Of a stretch of 64,000 bases of DNA, positions 36,701 to 48,700 are shown piece after piece. Location: positions 12,859,213 through 12,923,212 of the forward strand of contig NC_092574.1 in the NCBI RefSeq assembly GCF_037975245.1. Direction: 5' to 3'. Origin of the DNA: Apostichopus japonicus (Eukaryota; Echinodermata; Holothuroidea; Aspidochirotida; Stichopodidae). Under the pieces are notes generated by a model, which did no database searches, was not told the origin of the DNA, and was given only the letters and a program-made list of their open reading frames with translations. Both the position numbers and the translations under genes were made by a program. Each line of letters begins with the position of its first letter. Within the stretch, counting starts at the first letter, position 1.

Positions 36701-39700
36701 TCAGAACAATTGGTGTCACATTGGTGTCAGAATGTAATCAGGCAGCACCATCTGCTATAAAGCTTGCTACTAGGTTGAATCCTAATTTCATTTCCTCCTG
36801 TTGTAGGACACTTCATCAATACAACAGTGTCAACTATTTCTAACAGTATTCGGAAAATGGACAATGTCTTGAATATCACATTGATATCTTATGGTCTGTG
36901 ATAAAATAGAAATCCCTTAAAGTCCCTTTTCAAATGAATAATTAAGTACCCATTCATAAATATTCATCAGGTTAAACACTCTCAACTGTGGACTTTATAT
37001 TGATCATTTGTATGGTATTGTTTACCCTCTTTCAGCGGTAACATCAGGTTCACCTATTTGCAAGTTCTTTTCATACTATAGGAATCATATTTTGGTGAAT
37101 GACTGGATATTTTTTTCTGTTTGTGTTCCCTGGAAGAATATTTAGCTCGACTCAAACTATGGGTATTTGTATACTGACCTAATAGATAGACTTGTAGATC
37201 GATTCCAACAGTATGAGGACGAGTGCAATTAGAATTCCCCTGGGAAGGACTACAAGTACAACACTCTGAGTACAACTAGAACTTGGTATGAGTACTTGGT
37301 TATGAGTACTTGGTATGAGTACAACTTGGTATGAGTACTAGTAGAATTCCCCTGGGTAGGATTACAAGTACAATTGCATGAGTACAAGTAGAATTCCCCT
37401 TGGTAGGATCATGAGTACAACAGCATGAGTACAAGTTGAATTCCCCTGGATAAGACTACAAGTACAACACTCTGAGTACAAGTAAAATTCCCCTTGGTAT
37501 GAGTACTAGTACAACATCATGAGTACTAGTAGAATTCCCCTGGGTAGGACTACAAGTACAACAGCATGAGTACTTGTTGAATTCCCCTTGGTAGGACTAT
37601 GATTACAATGGCATGAGTACAAGTAGAATTCCCCTTTGTAGGACTATGAGTATAGGTGCAAGGCTCCAGGTGTGCATTTTTGTACTTTATTGTGCATTAT
37701 TATCTATGAGAGAAAAAAGTGTGAGCAAAATGCTTATGAGCTTATGTTCTGAAAATATGTAAAACTTAGAGGGCCTGATGTTTCGATCCTGCTAGTATTG
37801 AAACGTCACGCCCTCTAACTTTTTACATTAGTATCTAAGCTAGATTTCAAAATAGCCTTGGCATAATATTAAAAGCTTGCAAGAGCAAGGACATGTATAA
37901 GTACGTATGTTAGAATATGAATATGGACTCACTACAAGTCTGATAGATAATGTATATAATTTGTTTCAGGCCAAAGAGCGTCGAGAGGGGAAGACTGACT
38001 ACGATGAGTCCGAGGTGGTCAGTACTACGGCCAATTACAGAGCAGTGGCTCCGGACGCCAAACAGTAAGTCCCAAAGTCAATCAAGAGATGATATACTCA
38101 AGTAATAGGCTGTGCTTAAAGGAAGAAATAAAACATATATTGATAGAGCATTGGGTAGGTCTCTTTAATATGTTGTGGTGTTTATGAATGGCAATGTCGC
38201 AAATATATAAAAAGATATTTCTCGATCTGAGCTGAATTTTTAATCTTTTAGGGGAAGTTAAGTTTGTCATCTCTGTATTCACAAGTTATAGACACAGGTT
38301 TCCAAGTGTACGATATTACAAAATTGTGTGTTTTCTAGTATAAGAAATCTTCTTCTCTCCTTAGTGATGAAGGAGCAGCCAACAGGAGGAAGCAGTTAAT
38401 TGAGGAGAGTAAGTACCTTGGAGGTGACATGGAACATACTCATTTGGTGAAAGGTCTGGATTATGCCCTACTTCAGAAGGTAATAGAACAGTCATCTCTT
38501 GCTAAGACCTTTAAACACACCAATTTTTGTTATTGGATCTGTTATGTTAAAAGTAACAAACCTTTAGCACAAAATATTTTGTTTTGGAAGTCAGTCACTA
38601 CAGTATTGTTGTGAGTGTTAAAGTATGTATGGTTTAAATTACTTGAATAAAAATTGATGTCATGTTTGAATGTTTCATAGAAGAGAACATCGATTTGCTA
38701 TGTCTGCATTAGGAAATGTGAGGTAATGATGGATGAAAACCAAGTGAGTGACAAAGGTTTGAACATTTGCATTTAAGAAGAAGAAGAAAAAAGTAAAGAA
38801 TGTAAGTTGTTATCAAAGGCCAAGTAAACATATGCATATTAATGAGATTATAATGAGATGTGTCATATTTTCTTTTCTCCAAAGGTGAGAGCAGAAATTA
38901 CTACAAAAGAGAAGACTGAAGAGGATGAAATGGAGACAAGTTTCCAAAATACATCAAAAGACCAGTAAGTGGCCGTAACCATGGTAACTAAGTACTTCCA
39001 ATCACAGCTGAGGAAACACTTAAACTAGATGATGAGAAATGACACATTCAGTCACTAACATTGGGTTCAAATGTCAAGTTTGATGAAAAGTTTTATTGTT
39101 GAAGTGGAAGAGGGCCCTTGTGGATTCAGGAAAAAGAAGTATTACATAAAACAAATAAAATGTAGCTTGGGAAAGAGTTGTAATTTTGTAAAGTTTATGT
39201 CAAACTTATCATAAAATGTTTGAGTATTGATGACTTATATTAAAAGTTTATGTTGACCATACTTCCTCAGAAAGTAATACTTACGTGCCTTGAGACAGAA
39301 GTGAACATTCCTCAAAAAATATTTTGATGAGCCATAATTAACTATATTTTTTCCAATATTAATTGGAAATATTATTATGCAGAAGATGTAGAACTATTGT
39401 GTTTAATGTAAGTTGTATTCCTTTCTTGTGTTTGTATTTATAGGGATATCGATGACACAATTCAGTTTAAGACTCGGATGGGTAAGTACTACGTAGCAAT
39501 ATTCATTCTGTAAACAGAAACTTATGCCTATGTATTGGTAGAGGGGAGTGAGATATGTGGAGGGCGGGGGGGGGGGGGGGAGGGGAGAGTTGAACTGTCT
39601 TTATTCCCAATAGATAAGTCTGAAGTGTATTGTACTGAAAATCATCAGTTGTTAATTAAGTTTTTGAATAGGTTGGTTTTGCTTCTACCAAAAATGTCAT

Positions 39701-42700
39701 GTACAAAAAAAAAACAAGAAAACTCTCAACAGCATCATATTGATAGTATCTGTCTAACATTGCTATTCATGAAGGCATTGACTTCCAGTTTGGTTTGAAT
39801 AATTTTCATAAATTTAAGCAGCAAACAGTGATTATTCAAGACCCACATTTTGAAATCAAATTGATATTCAAATGCAAGTGTAACCTTATTATCTGTAATG
39901 ATATCAGGTTAATTAGTTTATGTGTTTAGCCAGTGACATGATGAAGGTGATGTCATAATTCCAAGTAAGGTAACTTAGTGTAAAAGACCTTGTGTGCAAC
40001 ATAAGAAACATCTTCAGACCTGAATCCTGATTCCCACTCTTAATAGCTGATTCTTTTGTTCCTGTTGCTTGCAGCTCGTAGCATCTATCGCACAACGTTC
40101 AAGAAGAAGTCTTCGAGGGTGAACGAACTGTTTCTACCGGGGAGGATGGCCTACCAAGTAGAACTGGAGGATGAATATGCTGAGAGTGACATCCCCACAA
40201 CCATCATCAGGAGCAAAGCAGATTGCCCAACTCTAGAGGTCAGTATGAATATTCAGCAGGTCATTGTCAAGTTAGCATCTTGGGTTGTTCATGATGGAGA
40301 AATAATAAATACAATTATGCATAACCTGAGGGTATCAAATCCAGTGTGGTCGATTGACTGTGTCAGACATCAATCCTAAGAGGGCTCTCATGTCATATGT
40401 AGGATTGACCCATAGCAATTGGACAACTGACATTTTGAATATTTTTTTCATTACAATCTTCAAATCATGATGGTGTAAACGTTTAGCTTCCATTATCCAT
40501 GGAAGTTTTGGTTGGTGGATTAAACCTCTTTGTAGGACAAAAGTGTTTCTTCAACTGTTTGAAGTTTCTGTTAACACCACATTATGAACATAATGTTCAC
40601 TTTGTTTAGTACGCTTTGACACGTTGGGGTATTGATACCATCAAATCAGAAGTAGTTATGTGATACAACAGCCATTAGTAGGTGAGATGCCGAATGCCTT
40701 CTTTGAGAATGTGGCTACCAAGAATTTTAAAGTAGGACAATGCATTGATACCATCATTTCAGTAGTAGTCATGTGTCACATTCTGAAATCATGGGATCAG
40801 CCATTAGTGCAAAAACAATATAAGATATTCGATTGCCTGTAAACCTTTTTGTAACTACTGAATACTTAATAGGAACAAACAGCTATTAGGACTATGAACA
40901 TGAGCATCATTTTGCCATGAAGTCATTCTATAAGATGTTAGTAATATTATAACAATATATCATTCCTATTGTTATTATTACAGTCTCACACCAATCTAAC
41001 AACCAATGACATTGTCATCAATAAGTTGACCCAGATTCTCTCTTACCTGCGACAAGGCCAGAGAAACAAGAAACTGAAGAAGAAGGACAAAGGTGAGTGA
41101 AACAGTGTCAGCTTCATCTCCAGCAAAGTTAACTTCGTTTCGCATGCTATGCTCTATTTCTCTTTTCAAACTGTGAGATGATAAAAGTGATGGAGCAGTG
41201 TGGAGAGAGGGATTAGTACATTGATCTTGTTGGTTGTCATCCGCAATGAAGAACAGAGTTTCAACAACACATCGGTGAATTACTCGCCAACTGCTTTCAG
41301 TTGTAAACTTATTCTGTTTCTACTCATTCTATCAGCCAACTGTCAGTGTTTCCTTGTCAGCTACTGTATTCTAGCTAAACAGGTTTTGCTCAGCATTGTT
41401 GTACCTCGATGCCAAAAGTTGGGCCATTTTCCTCTCCCCTTGTCCATGGTCCAGGTTCAGTTATTCGTTTTGTAGACTGTGACAGAGTCAACGATAGATT
41501 TCCATGCGTAGTTTGCTTCATATTCGGGACAAAGCAAAAATATAATAATATGTTTTGTTCAATATAGTTATTGTCATAAATCACAACGTTTATTTCTTCC
41601 TCCCCCTCTAATTGTGTAGTACAATACAATTGCTTAAGCTATCTAGATTGTTAATGTTAACTGTATATTCTATTGCAAAGAACTAATAGAGTAATAACCT
41701 GCTCAAGCTTAATAAACAGAAAACTTCTTATTTCCATTATTTTCAGGTAAACTGAAGGAAGACAAAGCTGCACCAACTGAAGATAAGTAAGAACTCTTTG
41801 CATTGCTTTTATTGTGGTTAATATAATGTTAACATTCTTGAAATTACTGAACTAACTTTTGTGAAAAAAAACAATCAACACCCTTTTCATACTCATTCAG
41901 CATTGCAAGCAATGCCTCATTTGCAAATTAAAAGCTCGGAGCTAATTTTCTTAAAGTAGATCTGCTACCAACTGATAAAACCTGATTCAAAATTTGTTTA
42001 GTGTTTTTGAAAAATTAGCATATATTTCACTGTGGTTGAAGTAAGGTCAGAAGTAAAACAAACAGCAGTTAAGTATCTTATTCATGATTTTGTCATTAAG
42101 CCTCTGAAGATGGTCCTGCTAGGATTGAAACGTCAGGCCAACTTACTTTTACACATTCTCTTACACAGGCCCTCTAGTGGATAAGCAGTTTAATAACAGT
42201 TTTGTTTTATTTTAGTATCTTATTTGACGCAGTCATAGTTCCTGGTGTAATGTAGGCTTCGTATTTTACCTATCCAGCATATTTGGCGATATCGGAAGCT
42301 ACGTCCCTGATTTTACCAAGAAGTCTGGCAAAGAGAAGGACAGGTCCAGGGACCAGGACCGATCACGTGACAGACGGAGAGACGACGAGAGACGGAGAGA
42401 GAACAGGGACAACAGGGAGAACAGGGACAACAGGGACAACAGGGAGAGAGACAGGAAACCAAGAAGCTACTTTGAGAAACCAAAAGGAGAAGAAGAAGAT
42501 GTAAATCATAAACAACTTCTTCTTAGAATATCAAACTGAGTTTGCAACCATTTGCAAATATATTATTCTTCATGATATCTTGACATACATTCATGTGGTA
42601 CTTTATTGAAGCAGTAGAAGTTTAACTGGTACATTGTTGCTTTACACATTTAAGAATGATCTGAAACATTAATGTAACAAGGTTATACTGATTTACAATA

Positions 42701-45700
42701 GGTCATTTAGGCTAGCGTATTACTTGTAATGACAGGGTGAAATCAGCTCACACTTAGTCATACTTTTAATGAATACATGATTAGTAATAATTAGCAAAAT
42801 AAATACCATTTATTTGTCTTGATATTGGTCTTTACTCTTCTATTCTTTGTACATTAAACCGTGGTTTGTACCTTCTTTTCTTTGTACATTAAACCGTGGT
42901 TTGTACCTTCTTTTCTTTGTACATTAAACCGTGGTTTGTCTTATCTTGTAGCCAATGGATGTACAGGGTCTTTAATGAATCCATGATTACTATTAATTTG
43001 CAATATAAATACCATTTATTTGTCTTGATATCTGTCTTCACCTTCCATTCTTTGTACATTAAACCGTGGTTTGTACCTTCTTTCTTTGTACATTATACCT
43101 TGTTTGTACCTTCTTTCTTTGTACATTAAACCGTGGTTTGTCTTATCTTGCAGCCGATGGATGTACAGGGTCCTTCTGGTTCATCCAGTGAGTTTGTAAA
43201 GAAGATCACAGAGAAGTACAGTAGTAAGGTAATCATCTTAAATAGGGAACAAGTTTGCTTACCTCAAGGGAATTGCAGGGCATTAAGTAATCAATGTCCA
43301 TCCACTTGAAATGTTTGTTTTTTATTTGAAATGTTGAACTGATCTGTTATCTCAGAACATGTTTGTTGCTTTTGAATGGAATTGAATTGAATTTGGAAAG
43401 ATTTAAATAGGTATGATTACACTTACTAATGACAAGCACAAGTTTTGACAATTTTCTCTGATCTTAAACTTTTATTGTATTAAATAGGTCATTGATAAGA
43501 TGGTCCCATTAATTCTTAGATATGTTTTTATCTCAATAAACACTATAACTACATATAGATATTGTCATAGTGGAGGGCACTGCTTAGTATATTTGATGTT
43601 CTGCACTAGTTCATTTGGTGTAGCATTAAGGATAGGTGGCTTTGTTGTGTATCACAGATGTCTTTATAAATGGCAACCGTAAGTAAGTGTTTCTTCCTAT
43701 CCTCGTAGGTGCCAGAGCAACCTGTCCAGGAAGAGCGCTTTGCCGGAACACTAACAAATGCTGAACTCAAATATCCTTTGACTTTCATTCATATGCAAAA
43801 AGGAGTTAGATTTGGTATTGGCAACGGTCATTACTCAGTTGTGAGAATAATGATGATGTGTCAGATCATAATACAGTGTATCATGGGATATCATGATTGA
43901 TTCTATATTGTGGGGCACAATGGATTTGAGGGGATGAAGTTCCAATCCTATCAGAATCTTGTTCGTAGGTGAACGGACATATTAACAAACATCATCCATA
44001 GATGTTATCAACAGATGGGCAGACAGCTGTCTTCATACTTGGCACAGTTGGATACCCTTTCTTTGATAAGGAAGAAGTGAAGAATGCTAATACCAGTGTG
44101 ATATATTTGTAGTATATGTTATTGAGATTCTCTTTCCTTTGGGTTTGTAGCAGCCCAGGTGATGTGTAGACCATTCATAACCACTCTCTACTATACAATT
44201 TTATTTGTATATGTCATGATGTAGCACATTTTGATCTGAACTAAATACCACATTTAAGTTATCTTTGTACCATCTCTGAGCACGATAAGACTACAGGCTT
44301 TATCCAAACCATCTACATTGAAAGTGATTGGTATCTATTGTCTTGTATCAGGCAAAGATGTGTTTGCAATTGTAAGGCATTTCATGAGAATAATATTAAA
44401 AAATTTGATCAAGCCTCTAACCATACCATATATATGTATTACAATTATAGGAAGATAGTACATCTAATCAGATATTCCTTCAGAAGTAAAGGTTCTTGCA
44501 AATGAATAATGTCATAATAATTTAGAACCGAGAGATGCATGTATTAATCGGCAAGTTATACCCACCTGAACTCGGTACTGACTTCATGATCATATTTCAG
44601 TAGTGTTGTTGGGTCACACTAATTTATTACACACCATCCCTAAACTCTAACTGAGTGTTGTCAGGGTTCCTGCACCTTTTAGATAATTTCATGATGGATC
44701 TCATGTGTAGGTTCCTCTCCTTGCTATCAGAGTTCTTCAATGTTCAGCATACTCCCATTTAAGATTCCTTAACTCGATGATTACAGCTGAGAAAAGAGAA
44801 CGAGAGAAAGGGTAAGTTTAGTGTGGACTAGATAACACAAAGTGTCATGTATACTACTTCTTTGGCACTTCATTATGTATAGTAACTCTATGTAGACTAA
44901 AGGAAGTGCATGACTAAAGTAAGTGTCGTGTATACTACTTTGTTGGCACTTCATTATGTATAGTAACTCAATGTAGACTAAAGGAAGTGGATGAACAAAG
45001 TAAGTGTCGTGTGTAGCCTACTACTTCTTTGGCACTTCATTATGTATAGTAACTCTATGTAGACTAAAGGAAGTGCATGACTAAAGTAAGTGTCGTGTAT
45101 ACTACTTTGTTGGCACTTCATTATGCATAGTAACTCTATGTAGACTAAAGGAAGTGCATGAATAAAGTAAGTGTCGTGTACTACTTAGTTGGCACTTCAT
45201 TATGTATAGTAAATCTATGTAGACTAAAGGAAGTGCATGAATAAAGTTAGTGTCGTGTATACTACTTCTTTTTTAAGCAAAAATATTCTGCAATTAATAT
45301 ATGTTAATGTTAGTTGTGGTTGTGTGAATTTGTATATTTATTCGGTAATTGTTATAAATCAGTGTGAGAAAAACTTCTCAAAATTAAACTCATAAGTTTG
45401 CTTCTGATTTCAGCATTGCCCTCCAAGGAGCCAGCCGCCCACATGGAAAGTCACGAGGTGCTAAGATAGACAGTTACATGGAATGCTATCCAGGGTAAGA
45501 AAGAATGGACTAAAAACAGGTTTTTCACCAAGTGGTTCATTCTTGAACCGCTGGGGGACGGGGTATAGTTTATGATAGCTTAAGTATGGTAGTTGAAGAG
45601 AGTTCACCATTGTGAGTAGTATTAAGCTTGGTATTTCAGTTACACAACACTTGATGAAACAGCTACTAGTCTGTCTCTCTCAGAGATTTCTGCAAGAAGT

Positions 45701-48700
45701 AATTTCCCTTTCCTCTGTTATAACAAAATCCAAAGGTTTGACAGAAAGACTAAAAGAAGCACTTTTATCTGTGTCATAAAATATGTATCGACTGGTTACA
45801 GTTTGACTATGCTATTAAAGAGTATAACTATTGCGATGTTCTTGCTCCACAATTGGTATCTTCTTATATGCAAAGTGGTCTGAATGACTATTTATGTATG
45901 TACTAGGGATGCTGGTATGGACTATTTCTTCGTGCTCTACAAAGATAGAATCTTTACCAGTAAATAATATGGTAGCTGCCTATATCTCAATTCTTATATG
46001 CAAAGTTGGCTAGGCATAGAGGCCTCAGCATTGAGGCTATACATTGGCTAAATGGATTTGTGGGTTTTGCCCTTTTGCCAGTAGAAAAAAGAAGGCATTT
46101 GTCTGTGAGTAGAAATTGAGAACTTAAACACATGGTAAGTCGAATAACAACCGGTAGTCAAAAAATCAGCATGATTTCTGTACCTAAGCCTTGTATTTAC
46201 TGCTTATTAGCAGCAAACATACTAAGGCTGCTCTCACAATCCTGTACAGTAACTGATGTGTGTTGTAATCCAGGAAAATGCCAGTGAGAGCTTGATGTTA
46301 GCCAGTAGATTTTTAAGCACTTTTCTAACAAGTGGCTAAAATTGTTAAATTGTAAGCATTCCATACTCAAATTGGTCATTGTACGCATTCCATATGCAAA
46401 ATTGTAGGCATTCCATACTCAAATTGGAGGCATTCAAATAGGTCATTTCCAGTAATGATAGGACTCAGTGACAGATTTGGTGTTCTTGTTTTCCTATAGA
46501 ATCACAAAGTATAACTTAATTTAGTTCAACAATTCAGCAATTGTCTACTGGTTATTGAATGTTGACTGCTGTTAAGCAGAACTTGCCTTGGTACTGTTAC
46601 ACACTGTAACAGGAACATAAAGTGTCAAAGATTTAGAGCTGTTATCAATGGATTGACCTACATCAATTATGGAAGTGGTGTGAACTTACCACAACTTGTT
46701 GATGCATCTACAAGTGTTCTTCACACATTCAATGTTTGTCATGTGGCGACTGCAACACGCTGTCACTTCCAATTTACCCTCCCCTTCATGCGAGGGGAAA
46801 ACCCTATTACATAGGTGGGAACATTTGATTGTAACTATAAATAGATATGCCTCATTTCATCATCTGCTTTATCCATCCTCTTAAAGGGCCATGGAGACGG
46901 CTGATGCCTTGGAAGATTCTGATGAGGAAGCCGATTACTCAAAAATGGACATGGTATGTACTTTCTTTTGTTTTAATTGTGTTGGTTTCGTCATTTTAGT
47001 TAATTTTTATCTCAATACATTACATGTATAGAGATATTGTAACAGTAAGTGGGACTTTCTCTTCTCTTAAAAATTTTTCAGTGTCTTCAAACAAAGTTCT
47101 TTTTCTCTGGAATTTCCAGAGCAAGAATATATCATATAGACCAACAAAAGTTACTATTTTTTATTCCAGAATTGTATCTCATTCTGTGACTTTTTCACCG
47201 ATTTATGTCCAAATCGGGCCAATTTGGACTGAAAACACACTTTGGCACACCTGTTTTGCACACGCTCCAAAACTTATGTTTTATGAAAGAGAATAGAATA
47301 GAACTGTCTTTCAACAGTGGTATCGTCTAAGATAGGGTCCTATGTATTATATATTTTATTAAAATTTTAAACTTCCATTTGTTGTTTACAGGTAGGTATT
47401 AATAAGAATTTTACTACTTGTATATGACATTTAATGGCTTTTATTTGCTTTATTTGATGTTTAAATGATTTTTCTTTCTTAAAACAACACTGAGCTGCTG
47501 CCCCTACTTTTAGTAAAAAGGTCCGTTTTTGATGATTAAGCCCCGCCCCCAAGTCTGTTTTGTAGCAGATTGGCTATGACTCATAACAGCTACATGTTAC
47601 ATATACGAAAATGGCTACCCTCGCGAACAATTTTTTGTTCTGTAGTTAGGTACGTGAGGTGTTAGTGTACTGCATGCTAATTACATTCTGTACTGCTGAA
47701 TTCAACGTAGTGCATTTAATTTATATTAGGCCTTCGTTTTTGTAACATCCATTTAAGGATAGTACTGGTGTTCAGGTAGCTTTTCAGAGCAAGGGCCATG
47801 ATAAGTTTGTTTGATTGCCCTTATGTATTTTGTATAATTACGTATACACATTCTTGTATTTCTGAAGGCTACTTACTGTAGGCCTAGTGCATTTAAAAAT
47901 ATATATGCCTAGGCCCCTAGGCCTATTAGGCTTTCAGTGATAGCCACATTAGCATTGTACTGGTGTTCAGACAGCTTTTCCTAGGAAGGACCAGGGTAAG
48001 TTTGTTTGATGGGTACGTATAAAAGAGGAGCCGGCCATAGCATCACAACTTTGATAAGACTATAAAAATTGTATAAGGTTATGTTTTATTTATAAGGATA
48101 TAAGATGTATAAGGCTATAAGAAGTATGTTTAGCTTTCTTTTGAACCTGTAATGTTTGACATCAAATGTACAAAGAATTAAAATAAAATAACAAAATGGA
48201 GAGGAACTGAGGTGGCTATTAGGGGAAGAGGAGGCCACCCATCACTTGCATATAAAAACTTGTAATCTTCTTTTACATTATTTTTTACAAGTCATAAATC
48301 CATGAAATCTTCATGTCCGAAAAATTGAGATGGAAAAACGTGGGTTGTTTTGATATCTAGAAGTGGACACAGTTTTGATGGTAGTCACCACTACAGTCTA
48401 CAGTAACATACAGTAGGTCAATAGGCCTAGCTCTCAAGGCAGGCATCAAGAATATGGTCGAGTTGTTCGCCTCTTCTAATTTGGCCGTTGTCATTGACGT
48501 CAAACTATATGACCAAAAAGTCCAACAGAGACTGACCTAAGACGAAGGATACCACATAAAAAACAAGTTCTTAAATATTCTATGACATTACTAAACCTTG
48601 CAACGTCGTTCTTTCGACTAACAGGCAATGAGCGCTAAAGGCAAGACTAGCAGGATAAAGTGTAACCTGCAGAGACTATTCGTGGCAAAGTAGCAAAAAT

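Noticed and set aside
44781-44786. AG at 44785-44786 as the 3' splice site of IK intron 15
   Set aside because: Using it would make the codon after exon 15 AAC followed by TGA. The AC end two bases earlier keeps the frame.
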